DNA of 64,000 bases from Paenibacillus_AB hodogayensis (GTDB taxonomy: Bacteria > Bacillota > Bacilli > Paenibacillales > NBRC-103111): assembly GCF_039536325.1 (NCBI RefSeq), contig NZ_BAAAYO010000010.1, positions 248,001-312,000 on the forward strand. Direction: 5' to 3'. The notes beneath the pieces are model-generated. The model saw only the letters and a list, made by a program, of their open reading frames with translations. It was not told where the DNA came from and ran no database searches. Shown here piece by piece: positions 1 through 9,508 of this stretch. Each line of letters opens with the position of its first letter. Position 1 is the stretch's first letter. Both the position numbers and the translations under genes were made by a program.

Positions 1-451
1 CTACGAGTGTTGGCATGAATGCGCTCAAATCCACATTGTGCTTTTTGGCCAGATCGGTCATATCGTATTGAAGTTGGGACGCTTCCACCATCGTCGGATA
101 GTAGGAGACGGACTGGTACAGAACGTCGACCGGCTGCTTTTGCGCCAGCAATTCGGGCAATGTCTGGCCCGGCTTGCTCTGGACGAATTTGATTTTGTAA
201 TTCGGAAATTTTTTCTTTAGCATGTTTCCATAAAGCCCGTTAAACGTATCCTCCGTATCCGACGTACTCGTGTGAAAGACGAGTTCCACCGGTTCGCTTG
301 GCTTGACCGCTTCTTGGGCGGAGCTCCCCCCTGCGGCCTTTCCCGATTGATCCTCCTTTCCCGTTCCGTCCGTTCCGCTTTCCGTTCCTCCGCACGCCGC
401 CAATGCAACGAATGACATCGCACAAAACAGCGACAACATCTTCCTTGCCAT
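1..451 (-). CDS. ABC transporter solute-binding lipoprotein, partial (C-terminus beyond left edge)
   Basis: N-terminal 150 residues of an extracellular solute-binding protein. From the ATG at 451 the protein starts with a short basic/hydrophobic signal peptide and a lipobox (ALAAC, Cys20), then a Gly/Ser/Lys-rich linker, then the first lobe of a binding protein (VELVFHTSTSDTED). It would be a lipid-anchored receptor for a carbohydrate or oligosaccharide importer. The start follows a GGGGGA ribosome site. It lies 27 bp downstream of another binding-protein gene on the same strand, so the two are probably cotranscribed. The family is clear; the ligand is not, and the permeases are outside the window. 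Confidence 0.8.
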   Translation of the reverse strand, partial: MARKMLSLFCAMSFVALAACGGTESGTDGTGKEDQSGKAAGGSSAQEAVKPSEPVELVFHTSTSDTEDTFNGLYGNMLKKKFPNYKIKFVQSKPGQTLPELLAQKQPVDVLYQSVSYYPTMVEASQLQYDMTDLAKKHNVDLSAFMPTLV

Positions 452-478
452 CTATACATCCCCCGATCATTCGCATCC

Positions 479-2173
479 TTATTGATTGTTCCTGTACCAA
501 TCGTTAACCTCATTCGTAATGTCATCCCCGCCAGCCGCCTTCCACTGCTCCACAAACCGGTCGAAATCCGCGACAGGCATAAGGCCCAGTACGATTTTCG
601 TAAACGTTTCCGCTTCCAGTTTTCCAAGCTCGGAGCTTTTACGCTGTAAATTCGGCAGCGGAATGGAAGTGAACTGTTCACGCTTGTACAAATTATTGCG
701 CCGGTAATAGTCTGCAATGGACAGCGTCCCGCCTTTGTTGAACATATAATTCCACATCCAGCCGTCAACCGCTCCGCCGGTAACATAGCTTTCGATCCGC
801 TGCAAGACGCCTTTGTCTTCCGGGGTCAGCTTCGACCGGTCTTTCTTATCAATCGCTTCAATGATCCGCAAGCTCTCCTCGACGTTTTTGTATTCCTTCG
901 TTACGGCGATTGCGTTCATTTTCCATACCGGATTGTTATCCTTCGATTGGTTGTATTTGTAATACAGATCGTCCGACTTGTTGTCATAGAACGTCTCCAC
1001 CCAAAAGTCGAGCAGACGGAATATCGCCTCCGGATGCTGCACTTCTTTGTTGACGACCCAATACCCGCTGCCGGGAACCACTTGCGGCAGCGCTCTGCTT
1101 CCGTCAACCGAAGGAAGCGGAACCGCTTTCCATTCCATTGAAGGATTCCGTTTTTTCGCCTGCTGCAGCGGAAACGATCCGGCGAACGGAGAACTGTAAA
1201 ACATCCCGATTTTGCCGCCAGCGATCGATTCGTACACCTTGGATTCGTCCTTCATACCGAAATCGGGGTCGATTTGTCCGGCTGCATATAAATCCCGCAA
1301 GCCGCTGAGCGCCTGTTTCATTTCAGGCTGGACCGAGCTGTACGCCAGCTTGCTGCCGGACCCGATCCATATGCCCCGGTAGGCGTGAAAGCCGTTGAGA
1401 AAGCCGTTGGCCAATGTAAAATTTTGATCCACGGCAAGTCCGAACGTATCATGCATCCCATTGCCGTCCGGGTCCTGCGTCGTGAAAGCACGGCTCATAT
1501 TCAGCACATCGGAAAGGGTGTCCGGCATGGACAAATTCAGCTTCTCCAGCCAGTCGGAGCGCACGTGCAGCACGGCCGCGTTTTCCGTCATCATGCTCAT
1601 AGAGGGGATCGCCATCAGCTTGCCGTTAACCGTCGCCGATACGAACGGATCCTTGCCCCTTTCCTCCAATAGTTTCTTCACCTTGTCCGATGCGCTGGCA
1701 GCGTATACGGCGCTCAAATCGGCGATCAACCCGCTGTCGATCAGTTGGCGTAATTGCGTACCGTTCACCCGGAAGAAATCCGGAATGTCTCCCGACGCGA
1801 TCAGCAAGTCCAGCTTGCGGTTGTATTGAACGGAGTCTTCGGTCCACAGCATCTTAACACGAATGCCGAGTTCCCGTTCATAAGCGCGAATCCACTCGTT
1901 GTCACCATATGAATCTCCTGCGTCGAAACGCACACCCGGCTCGTTCGTGCGAATCGTCGTCAGCGTAATAGGAGCGTCGTAACGGTCCTTGCCAAGCGCA
2001 GCTATTTCGATAGCGGCGCCTGAACGAGCCGGCCGTTCAGCCCGCATGGATTGATTTTCGCCGGTTGAACCGTTGCTTGGTTCAATAGCTGCCGTCTCAA
2101 CGATCCGCTGGCACCCGCTCAGCGCTGTTACCATTAACAATACGATCAACCTGATCACGGTACCGACTGCCAT
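479..2173 (-). CDS. ABC transporter solute-binding lipoprotein (LplA/YtcQ type)
   Basis: A 564-residue extracellular binding protein of the long type common beside YtdP/YesS-like regulators in Paenibacillus. The start at 2173 was chosen because a GAGGGGGA ribosome site precedes it and the protein then begins with a hydrophobic signal peptide ending in LSGC (Cys21). A frame extension upstream of this start carries no signal sequence. The body has the usual two-lobe pattern, including a GIWIGSGSKL stretch. It is the first gene of a minus-strand unit continuing into the partial binding protein, and it diverges from the AraC regulator at 2415. Two tandem binding proteins are unusual; the second may be an accessory receptor. 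Ligand unknown. Confidence 0.85.
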   Translation of the reverse strand: MAVGTVIRLIVLLMVTALSGCQRIVETAAIEPSNGSTGENQSMRAERPARSGAAIEIAALGKDRYDAPITLTTIRTNEPGVRFDAGDSYGDNEWIRAYERELGIRVKMLWTEDSVQYNRKLDLLIASGDIPDFFRVNGTQLRQLIDSGLIADLSAVYAASASDKVKKLLEERGKDPFVSATVNGKLMAIPSMSMMTENAAVLHVRSDWLEKLNLSMPDTLSDVLNMSRAFTTQDPDGNGMHDTFGLAVDQNFTLANGFLNGFHAYRGIWIGSGSKLAYSSVQPEMKQALSGLRDLYAAGQIDPDFGMKDESKVYESIAGGKIGMFYSSPFAGSFPLQQAKKRNPSMEWKAVPLPSVDGSRALPQVVPGSGYWVVNKEVQHPEAIFRLLDFWVETFYDNKSDDLYYKYNQSKDNNPVWKMNAIAVTKEYKNVEESLRIIEAIDKKDRSKLTPEDKGVLQRIESYVTGGAVDGWMWNYMFNKGGTLSIADYYRRNNLYKREQFTSIPLPNLQRKSSELGKLEAETFTKIVLGLMPVADFDRFVEQWKAAGGDDITNEVNDWYRNNQ

Positions 2174-2414
2174 TCGGCTTCCCCCTCTTTGTCTTATCGC
2201 CTCCCCGAAATTGTTAGCCGGCAATTGCAGATTAGCTCATGCCCGCTGCATTCGGAAGCGGCAAGTTCTCACGTTTCATGCGCGGATTCATAAATTGCCG
2301 TACAAATATAAATTACGGAATAATTAATGACTTTTGGCAACAAAACAGTTTCGCACTTTACATGCATTATATATAATATGTAATATGTTGAAAACGTTTT
2401 TTTGGAGGGATCTT

Positions 2415-4691
2415 ATGACGCCGTTCTGGAATGTACGCCGGAACAGCTTTTTTACGAAGCTGCTGCTCGCTTTTCTAATCGTCGGAACCGTCCCGTTCCT
2501 GTTCCATATGTTTGCCTTCCGTTTCTTTATCGGAAATATTCGTGCGGAAATTGTAAAAAACACCGATTTGCGCATGAATTACACCGTATCCAATTACGAA
2601 GATCATTTCCGCAAACTGGAGGAAGCGGTCGCCCCTCTTCTCAATAATCCGAATGTAGGCACCGTCGTCGCCAATTCCGCCGATAAATTCGTTTATTTCT
2701 CGGCCGTCAACAAACTTAGGGACGAATTAGCTCTTCTTTCCTCCTCAGCCAACCATTTGTATGTACAAAATGTATTCGTCTCCTTTCAAAACCAGCCGTT
2801 TGTCATCGACAAAACCGGGCTAGTGTCCGTGCAAAACATGTTCACGCGGGATTACGTCCACCCGATGTACGAGGAGCGCTTCTGGACGGATCCATTCACG
2901 GGACCGGATCGGTACCGCATTTATCCGGCCGTGCATTTCAAGAAGGAGCAATTGGACGGATCCATAGCGGAGACCGGCCTATATATCCCGGTCCTGTTCA
3001 AGCATAAAATCAATCATTCGTTCTATATCGGCGCATTTCTCGATGCCGAAGCCGTATTTCGCAGCTACTCGTTGTCGGGAAACGACCTGTTCCAGATCAT
3101 TGACCGCGATGGTACGTTACTATACAGCTCCAATCCGAATGAACTGACCGGCGTTGCAGCCCATATTCCCGTTTCGCGATCCGGTGCGGGCAGCTTCTTC
3201 TCTGACAATGGCAACTACGTATTTGAACATGCCGGTCAAGCATCCGGCCTTACATACCTCAACATCGTGCCGAACGAAAATATTGCCGGGCAAATATCCC
3301 GTTTAAATATCGTCCTCTATTCGCTGCTGGTACTGTCCGTCCTATCCAGCATTATTCTCTCGATCATTTTGAGCTTCAAGTTCAAGCAGCCGATCCAGAA
3401 GCTAGTCCACTCGCTCCAAAGGATGAATCCGAACTTCCAGCTGCGCAGCAAAATCGCCGAATTCAAGCTTATCGGCGATCGTCTCCAGCATATGATCGTC
3501 TCGACCGATTCGATACGCGAAGATTTGCAGCGCAAAACGAAGATGCTGGAGAAATACGGCTATTTGGACCTTGTTAAACGGATTAACGTCAATCATAAGG
3601 ACGTCCATTCTTTGGTCGATACGTCCAGACCGTTCTTCTTCGTCCTGATTCAAATCGAGCGCACCCGTCGATTTCGCGAGCTGGACATCGACGAGCAAGG
3701 ATTGACGACCTATATCGTCGAGTTTATAAATTTGACGATGCAGCAGCAATTCCCCGGTTCGGTAACGGCGCAGAGCGACAAAGACATCTTATTCAGCATC
3801 GTCTTCGCCAAGCCGGAGGACAGCGTTAAATGGCACGAACTGCTGGACCGAATGAAGCCGGTGTTCGACCGGGACAGCGGCTTTTATTATTTAACCGTAG
3901 CGGCGAATCCGACATTGCGCGGCGCAAGCGAATTTACTGCTGCGTACGAGGATGGCATGGAGCTGCTGCACCAGCGTCGGTTAAACGGCGAAACCCAGAT
4001 CATTACGCAATCAAGTCCGGGCCTCCACGATATTCACTTCAGCCCGGCTGAGGAGCGGGAATTCGATTCCCATCTGCAAACCGGCAGCTCGGCAGGCGCC
4101 ATTGAACTGATCAGGCGGATCATCGCCCGGGTGGAGCGCAACGGAGGCACCGCTTGGGCATACCGGCAATTGGCCCAGGTTATCGTTTCAAAGCTGCTAA
4201 TGGCGCTAGCCGCACAAAAGATCGATGCCGGCGAATGGAAAGGAGAGCGTCCTCTTTACGAGCAGGCCAAACAAATCGCGACTGCGGAAGAGTACATAGA
4301 ATGTGTACAATCATGGATTATACGGGCTGCGGAGCTGATTGCGGCCAAATCCAGCGAGAAAGATCCGATTCTCGATTATGTGCGCAGCTATGTGGAGAAG
4401 CACTACGGGGAGGACATCCAGCAGGAGACGGTGGCAGGCAAGCTGAACATATCTAGCGGCTATATGTGCAGCTACATTAAAAGCCGTTGCGGCGAGACGT
4501 TTACCGACTTGCTGAATGAAGTGCGGGTAAGCAAGGCGAAGCAGTTTTTGGAAGGGACCGATTGCAAAATCCACGAGGTCGCCTCGCGGGTCGGCTACCA
4601 GAACGCCAATTCGTTCACCCGCATGTTCCGTAAGCTAACCGGCTTGACGCCGCTCGAATACCGGCGAGAAAAGCGTATGGCGGAGGGATAG
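2415..4691 (+). CDS. Membrane-anchored AraC family regulator (YtdP/YesS-like)
   Basis: A 758-residue one-component regulator. Visible parts in order: an N-terminal membrane helix (about residues 14-35), a large extracytoplasmic Cache-like sensor region, a second membrane helix (about 300-322) with a following linker, and a C-terminal AraC DNA-binding domain (about 655-755) with two helix-turn-helices (for example ETVAGKLNISSGY and IHEVASRVGYQNANSFTRMF). The start at 2415 follows GGAGGGAT at good spacing; an upstream in-frame ATG has no such site. It diverges from the two binding-protein genes and most likely activates them in response to a sugar seen outside the cell, as known for YesS/YtdP homologues. 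That regulatory link is inference. Confidence 0.88.
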   Translation: MTPFWNVRRNSFFTKLLLAFLIVGTVPFLFHMFAFRFFIGNIRAEIVKNTDLRMNYTVSNYEDHFRKLEEAVAPLLNNPNVGTVVANSADKFVYFSAVNKLRDELALLSSSANHLYVQNVFVSFQNQPFVIDKTGLVSVQNMFTRDYVHPMYEERFWTDPFTGPDRYRIYPAVHFKKEQLDGSIAETGLYIPVLFKHKINHSFYIGAFLDAEAVFRSYSLSGNDLFQIIDRDGTLLYSSNPNELTGVAAHIPVSRSGAGSFFSDNGNYVFEHAGQASGLTYLNIVPNENIAGQISRLNIVLYSLLVLSVLSSIILSIILSFKFKQPIQKLVHSLQRMNPNFQLRSKIAEFKLIGDRLQHMIVSTDSIREDLQRKTKMLEKYGYLDLVKRINVNHKDVHSLVDTSRPFFFVLIQIERTRRFRELDIDEQGLTTYIVEFINLTMQQQFPGSVTAQSDKDILFSIVFAKPEDSVKWHELLDRMKPVFDRDSGFYYLTVAANPTLRGASEFTAAYEDGMELLHQRRLNGETQIITQSSPGLHDIHFSPAEEREFDSHLQTGSSAGAIELIRRIIARVERNGGTAWAYRQLAQVIVSKLLMALAAQKIDAGEWKGERPLYEQAKQIATAEEYIECVQSWIIRAAELIAAKSSEKDPILDYVRSYVEKHYGEDIQQETVAGKLNISSGYMCSYIKSRCGETFTDLLNEVRVSKAKQFLEGTDCKIHEVASRVGYQNANSFTRMFRKLTGLTPLEYRREKRMAEG

Positions 4692-4746
4692 GCCCAGGAA
4701 AAGTAGTTCCCATAAAGAAGCTAGCGGAGGCGGTATCATAGCGATA

Positions 4747-4779
4747 AAACCCCGGCGCCGCAATCGGCACCGGGGTTTT
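4747..4779. terminator. Bidirectional rho-independent terminator
   Basis: An AAAACCCCGG / CCGGGGTTTT inverted repeat with a 13-nt loop. T-runs on both strands serve the convergent AraC regulator and the Gfo/Idh/MocA gene. Confidence 0.85.
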
Positions 4780-4793
4780 GTCACTCTGCAATC

Positions 4794-5894
4794 TTACAAC
4801 CACAAGCTGTCCGCATCCAGCGGCATCGGCTCGGGCGATGCGCATTTGCTTTGCATGACGTAGTGGCTTGCCTGGTCCGAGGCGTCGTGGAAGCCGTGCA
4901 TCGCTTCGAGCACATGGTACGCGAGGTCGCCGCTGGCCCGATGCGGCCGGTTCTCGGCGATCGCCAGCGCCATGTCGAGGGCGCCGACGCTGCGGCTGTT
5001 TTCCGCGAAGCCGTGCGTCAGCGGGATTTCGCCCCACTCCTTCGAGCCCTTGCGGCGGAACCTCACAGGGCCACCGAACGTGTTCGGGTCGGGCACGCTG
5101 AGCGAGCCTTCGCTTCCGTATATTTCAATGCGCGGCAAGTCTGCCCCGCCCATGATGTCAAAGCTCGTGATGATCGTGCCGATCGCGCCGGAATCGAATT
5201 CCAGCAAGCCGGCGACGTGCGTCGGGATGTCCACTTGGATCATTTCGCCGTATTTGGCTTGGCTCGTAATGCGCCGTTCGGGGAAGCTCTTCTTCGTCAT
5301 GCCGGCGATCCGGTTGATAGGTCCGAGCATGGCGACGAGCGCCGTCAAATAGTAAGGTCCCATATCGAACATCGGTCCGCCGCCTTGTTTGTAGAAGAAA
5401 ACCGGGTCCGGATGCCAGCCCTCGGGACCGCGCGCCATCATGAAGGCGGTTGCCGCGAGCGGCTCGCCGATCCAGCCGTCCCGAATGAGCTTGATGCTCG
5501 TCTGGATGCCGCCGCCGAGGAACGTATCCGGGGCACAGCCGACGAGCAAGTTTTTCTCTTTGGCCAGCTCCAAGGTTTTGCGGCCGTCTTCCCGCGTCAC
5601 GGCAAGCGGCTTCTCCACATACACGTGCTTGCCGGCATGCAGCGCCCGCTGGCAAATCTCCGCATGGGCTGCCGGAATCGTCAGGTTGATCACCATCTCG
5701 ACGTCCGGATCGGCCAGCAGCTCTTCTACGGAGCAAGCCTTCGGCACGCCGAATTCCTCGGCGCGCGCTTGCGCCCGGGATACGTCGATATCCGCGCAGG
5801 CGACCACTTCGAGTCCCCGGTACAGCTTGCAGTTTTTGAAATAGATGGCGCTAATATTGCCGCAGCCGATAATGCCCACTTTGACCTTATTCAT
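4794..5894 (-). CDS. Gfo/Idh/MocA family oxidoreductase
   Basis: A 366-residue NAD(P)-dependent sugar oxidoreductase. The N-terminal Rossmann fold shows VGIIGCGNIS near residue 6, followed by the family EKPLA motif, with a C-terminal alpha/beta substrate domain. The start at 5894 follows GGAGGGG. It is the last gene of the minus-strand unit xylA-xylB-Gfo-ThuA-Gfo. Gfo/ThuA pairs elsewhere act on sugars or glycosides by oxidation at C3 (ThuA/ThuB in Sinorhizobium), so an enzyme acting on a keto-sugar or xyloside is plausible here. The exact substrate cannot be read from the sequence. Confidence 0.85.
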   Translation of the reverse strand: MNKVKVGIIGCGNISAIYFKNCKLYRGLEVVACADIDVSRAQARAEEFGVPKACSVEELLADPDVEMVINLTIPAAHAEICQRALHAGKHVYVEKPLAVTREDGRKTLELAKEKNLLVGCAPDTFLGGGIQTSIKLIRDGWIGEPLAATAFMMARGPEGWHPDPVFFYKQGGGPMFDMGPYYLTALVAMLGPINRIAGMTKKSFPERRITSQAKYGEMIQVDIPTHVAGLLEFDSGAIGTIITSFDIMGGADLPRIEIYGSEGSLSVPDPNTFGGPVRFRRKGSKEWGEIPLTHGFAENSRSVGALDMALAIAENRPHRASGDLAYHVLEAMHGFHDASDQASHYVMQSKCASPEPMPLDADSLWL

Positions 5895-5916
5895 AAGAAG
5901 CAGGTCCCCTCCACTT

Positions 5917-6660
5917 TTATAGTTGACTATCCGCCATTCCGGTGTACGTTTGCTTCGAGCCGGCATTTTCAGAAGCACGCGCCGCCTCCGCAGCGCGCCG
6001 CTTGCCGTCTGCCGCCCAAAGGAAGCCTCGCCGCATCAGCAGCTCGACCTCCGGCATGGCCACAATATCCGCCTTATGCCCGAGCGAGCAGTAATAGACG
6101 CGGCCGACGCCCCATCGCTTCGTCCAGACAACTGGCATATCGACCGCCTTGTTAAGCGAATGCGGGCCGGGCGCAACGGGAAAGCGGGTCGATGCCAGCA
6201 CCTCGACGGCCGGATCGACGTGCAAGTAATATTGCTCGCTCCTGACGGTAAAATCCGTCAGCCCGTCCACGATCGGACTTGAGCTGTTGGCGATGTTCAC
6301 CGTGTACTCGACCCCGTCGTTGCCCGGATGGGCCACCCACTGGCCGCCGGTCATGAATTGCCAGTCAACGTTCGTGCGGAACGCGTCGCACATGCCGCCG
6401 TGGCAGCCGGCCAAGCCGACTCCCGCCTGAACGGCGGAGGAGACATGCTTCGCCCACTCCTGCTCGATCTGTCCCATCGTCCATACCGGCACGATCAGAT
6501 CAAGCGCTTTCAGCCGCTCCGCGTCGGCGAACGCTTCCAACGTATCCGATACGTCCACCGCAAAGCCTTCGCTTTCCAGAATGCCGCGGAACAGCCCCGC
6601 GACCTGCTCCGGCTCATGTCCGAGCCAGCCGCCCCACACGATCAGCGCCCGTTTGTCCAT
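5917..6660 (-). CDS. ThuA domain-containing protein
   Basis: A 247-residue protein of the ThuA (trehalose-utilisation) family, a glutamine-amidotransferase-like fold. Recognisable features are ALIVWGGWLGHEP at the N-terminus, the GLAGCHGGMCDAF segment near residue 90, and the C-terminal GVGRVYYCSLGHKAD. The ATG at 6660 follows GAGGGGGG; a GTG further upstream would give a longer form with no better site. It sits between two Gfo/Idh/MocA genes with short gaps on both sides, so it belongs to the xyl-led operon. ThuA proteins function with Gfo-type dehydrogenases in keto-glycoside metabolism; that role is inferred here. Confidence 0.82.
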   Translation of the reverse strand: MDKRALIVWGGWLGHEPEQVAGLFRGILESEGFAVDVSDTLEAFADAERLKALDLIVPVWTMGQIEQEWAKHVSSAVQAGVGLAGCHGGMCDAFRTNVDWQFMTGGQWVAHPGNDGVEYTVNIANSSSPIVDGLTDFTVRSEQYYLHVDPAVEVLASTRFPVAPGPHSLNKAVDMPVVWTKRWGVGRVYYCSLGHKADIVAMPEVELLMRRGFLWAADGKRRAAEAARASENAGSKQTYTGMADSQL

Positions 6661-6674
6661 AGGTGCCGCCCCCC

Positions 6675-7835
6675 TCACATTTCATCGATGGAGACCCATC
6701 GCTTTTCGGCGATCGAACGTTCCACCGCTTCCAATACCGCCTGGCAAAGCACACCGTCGTGGAAATTCGGCACCGGCTGTCGGTTTTCCTGCAACGATTT
6801 CAATAATTCGACAATTTCGTGAATAAACGTATGCTCGTAGCCGATCGTATGCCCCGGGGGCCACCAAGCCTCCGCGTAAGCATGGGCCGGATCGGTGGCG
6901 AGCACCCGGCGAAACCCTTGGACGTCGGCATCGTCGCCGGTAAAATACACCTGAAGCTCGTTCATCCGCTCGAAATCGAATTTCACGCTGCCCAAGCTGC
7001 CGTTAATTTCGAACGCGTTCGTGCAGCGGTGTCCGCCGGCGAAGCGCGTCGCCTCGAAGCTGCCCAGCGCGCCGCTCTCAAAGCGGGCCAGGAATAAGGT
7101 CGCGTCGTCCACCGTCACCGGTCCGGTCGCCCCGTCGGCGCTGCCGTGCGCGCTCAAGCCGGTCATGGAGCTCGGCAGCGGCCGTTCCTTGACGAACGTC
7201 TCGCTCATGCCGACGACCTCCTTCAGCTCGCCGACGAGAAAGCGCGCCAGATCGATCAGATGCGCCCCCAGGTCGCCATGAGCGCCGGAGCCCGCCACCT
7301 TTTTGTCCAGACGCCAGACGAGCGGAAACGCCGGGTCCATGATCCAGTCCTGCAGGAAGACGGCGCGAAAATGATGGATACGCCCGAGCCGCCCTTCGGC
7401 GATCAGCTTTCGGGCCAATTGCACTGCAGGCGCGAACCGGTAGTTGAAGCCGATCATATGCTTCACCCCGGCCGCCTCCGCCGCCTCCAGCATGTCTCTG
7501 GAATCGGCCAGCGTCAGCGCGAGCGGCTTCTCGCAAAACAGATGCTTCCCCGCCCGAGCCGCCGCGAGGGCGATTTCCTTGTGCGCGTCGCTCGGGGCGT
7601 TAATGTCCACCAGATCGATATCGTCGCGGGCGACGAGTTCCCGCCAGTCGGTAACCGCCTCCGCCCAGCCGAACTGCGCCGCCGCTCGGCCGACTCCCTC
7701 CGCGCTGCGGCCGCAGATCGCCTGCATGACCGGGACCGGCGCATCCGGAAAAAACATCGGGATATCCCGGTAGGCGTGACTGTGCGCCTTCCCCATAAAT
7801 TTGTAGCCCACCATGCCCACTCGTACGGCATTCAT
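6675..7835 (-). CDS. Gfo/Idh/MocA family oxidoreductase
   Basis: A 386-residue NAD(P)-dependent dehydrogenase with a Rossmann start (VGMVGYKFMGKAHSHAYRD), the EKPLALTL motif around residue 95, and a C-terminal domain containing HGDLGAHLIDLARFLVGE. The KFMGKAHSHA form is typical of a subgroup often found next to ThuA proteins and sugar isomerases. The start at 7835 is set by GGGAGGTC. It is the third gene after xylA and xylB; the stop lies 14 bp before the ThuA start, suggesting tight coupling. The substrate is unknown, probably a pentose-related or keto-glycoside compound. Confidence 0.85.
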   Translation of the reverse strand: MNAVRVGMVGYKFMGKAHSHAYRDIPMFFPDAPVPVMQAICGRSAEGVGRAAAQFGWAEAVTDWRELVARDDIDLVDINAPSDAHKEIALAAARAGKHLFCEKPLALTLADSRDMLEAAEAAGVKHMIGFNYRFAPAVQLARKLIAEGRLGRIHHFRAVFLQDWIMDPAFPLVWRLDKKVAGSGAHGDLGAHLIDLARFLVGELKEVVGMSETFVKERPLPSSMTGLSAHGSADGATGPVTVDDATLFLARFESGALGSFEATRFAGGHRCTNAFEINGSLGSVKFDFERMNELQVYFTGDDADVQGFRRVLATDPAHAYAEAWWPPGHTIGYEHTFIHEIVELLKSLQENRQPVPNFHDGVLCQAVLEAVERSIAEKRWVSIDEM

Positions 7836-7978
7836 CGTTATGACCTCCCGGGACTTTTCGAGAGAAAAGTCAGCTTCGTGAACCGTGCCCTCCGGGTCAT
7901 CGGGAAAAGAAGGGCTTCTTCGGCAATCCAGCAAAAGGATGATTACACCGCTGCTTCAGATCCGAAAGCGAACGGTCC

Positions 7979-9481
7979 TCAGGAGCGGAATTCGGCTAAC
8001 GCTTCATTTAAATGCCGCGTATTTGCATAAACCTGCTCATAGATCCGGAACAAGCCGGCGTAACGTTCCGCCTCCTCCGGTCTCGGACGGTACGTGCGGC
8101 TGCGCCGGACAAACGTCTCCGCGCATTCCCGCAGCGAAGCGAACCAGCCGCTGCCGCAAGCCGCAAGCATCGCCGCGCCGAGCGCCGGCCCCTGCTCGCT
8201 TTCCAGCCTGTGAACGTCCGCTCCGAATATGTCGGCTTGTATTTGCAGCCAATGCTCGTTCTTCGCTCCGCCGCCGATCGAGACCAGCGAGCGGATATCG
8301 CAGCCGGCACCGCGCAGCAGCTCGACCGATTCCTTCAAGGAAAACGTCACGCCCTCCACGACCGCCCGCGTAAAATGCGGCAGCTTGTGCGAGGCGTCCA
8401 TGCCGATAAAACTGGCGCGAATGCTCGCATCGGCATGCGGGGTCCGCTCCCCAGCCAAATACGGGGTAAACAGCAGGCCCCCTGCGCCCGGCGACGTGTC
8501 CGCAAGTCCGTGCAGCAGCGTCTCGAACGAAAGATCCGGCGCGAACGTGTCCTTGAACCAGGTCAGGCTGTAGCCCGCCGCCAGCGTGACGCCCATCGCA
8601 TAGTAGGCGTCCGCCTGTCCGTGGTTGAACACATGCAGCTTGCCTTCGGTATCCGGCGGGCTGGCGTCCATATGCGAGAGTACGACGCCGGACGTGCCGA
8701 TGCTGCACATCGTTTCACCCGGAGACAAGATGCCCGCGCCGATCGCGCCGCAGGCATTGTCCGCCCCCCCGGCGTATACGCCGACCGTCTCGGCCAGGCC
8801 TGTCGCGCGGGCGATGTCCGGCAGCAGCGTGCCGACCTTCGCCTGCGACTCGACGAGTGGAGGACAGAGCGATTCCGCCAGGCCGAACGCGTCGGCAATT
8901 TCGCGGCTCCAGCGCTTACCCGCTACGTCCAACAGCAGCGTCCCGGCCGCATCGGAGTATTCGGAAGCGATATGTCCGGTCAGCCGGTAGCGCACGTAAT
9001 CTTTCGGCAGCAGCAAGACGTCGGCCCGCGCGAACAGCTCCGGCTCGTGCTGCCGCACCCAAAGCAGCTTGGGCAGCGTAAAGCCTTCGAGCGCGCGGTT
9101 TTTGGCCACCGCGAGCAGCCTCTCGCCCAATACTTCCCCGATCTCGCGGCATTGCGCGGTCGTGCGCGTATCGTTCCATAATATCGCCCGGCGCAGCACG
9201 CGGCGCTCCGCATCGAGCAGCACGAGCCCGTGCATCTGTCCCGAGAAGCTGATGCCCGCCACCTCCGCGGGCGCGAGCCCGGATTCTCGCACCAGTTCTC
9301 GCAGAGCTTGGACGGTCCCTTGCACCCATTGCTCGGGGTCCTGTTCATTGTAGCCCGGCTGCTCCTGAATGAGCGGATACGCGGCCGTCGCCTCGCCTCG
9401 CACCTGTCCCTCCCGGTCGACAAGCAGCGCTTTCACGGCGCTGGTACCCAGGTCGATGCCGATCACATAATAGTTCTTCAA
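7979..9481 (-). CDS. xylB: Xylulokinase
   Basis: A 500-residue FGGY-family kinase that phosphorylates D-xylulose to D-xylulose 5-phosphate in the cytoplasm. The N-terminal phosphate-binding GIDLGTSAVKALL, the substrate-loop ISFSGQMHGLV, the LILWNDTRT-like segment (AILWNDTRT), and the C-terminal GGGAKNEHWLQIQADIFG are all present, and the length is normal. It lies 27 bp after xylA on the same strand, so the two form an operon. Expression should follow xylA from the XylR-controlled promoter. Confidence 0.95.
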   Translation of the reverse strand: MKNYYVIGIDLGTSAVKALLVDREGQVRGEATAAYPLIQEQPGYNEQDPEQWVQGTVQALRELVRESGLAPAEVAGISFSGQMHGLVLLDAERRVLRRAILWNDTRTTAQCREIGEVLGERLLAVAKNRALEGFTLPKLLWVRQHEPELFARADVLLLPKDYVRYRLTGHIASEYSDAAGTLLLDVAGKRWSREIADAFGLAESLCPPLVESQAKVGTLLPDIARATGLAETVGVYAGGADNACGAIGAGILSPGETMCSIGTSGVVLSHMDASPPDTEGKLHVFNHGQADAYYAMGVTLAAGYSLTWFKDTFAPDLSFETLLHGLADTSPGAGGLLFTPYLAGERTPHADASIRASFIGMDASHKLPHFTRAVVEGVTFSLKESVELLRGAGCDIRSLVSIGGGAKNEHWLQIQADIFGADVHRLESEQGPALGAAMLAACGSGWFASLRECAETFVRRSRTYRPRPEEAERYAGLFRIYEQVYANTRHLNEALAEFRS

Positions 9482-9508
9482 CGCAATCCCCCTTTCGTAC
9501 CGGCAACC

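Noticed and set aside
2387..2403. cre-like TTGAAAACGTTTTT ahead of the AraC gene
   Set aside because: The last two fixed positions fail and it sits against the ribosome site; a T-run is the simpler reading.
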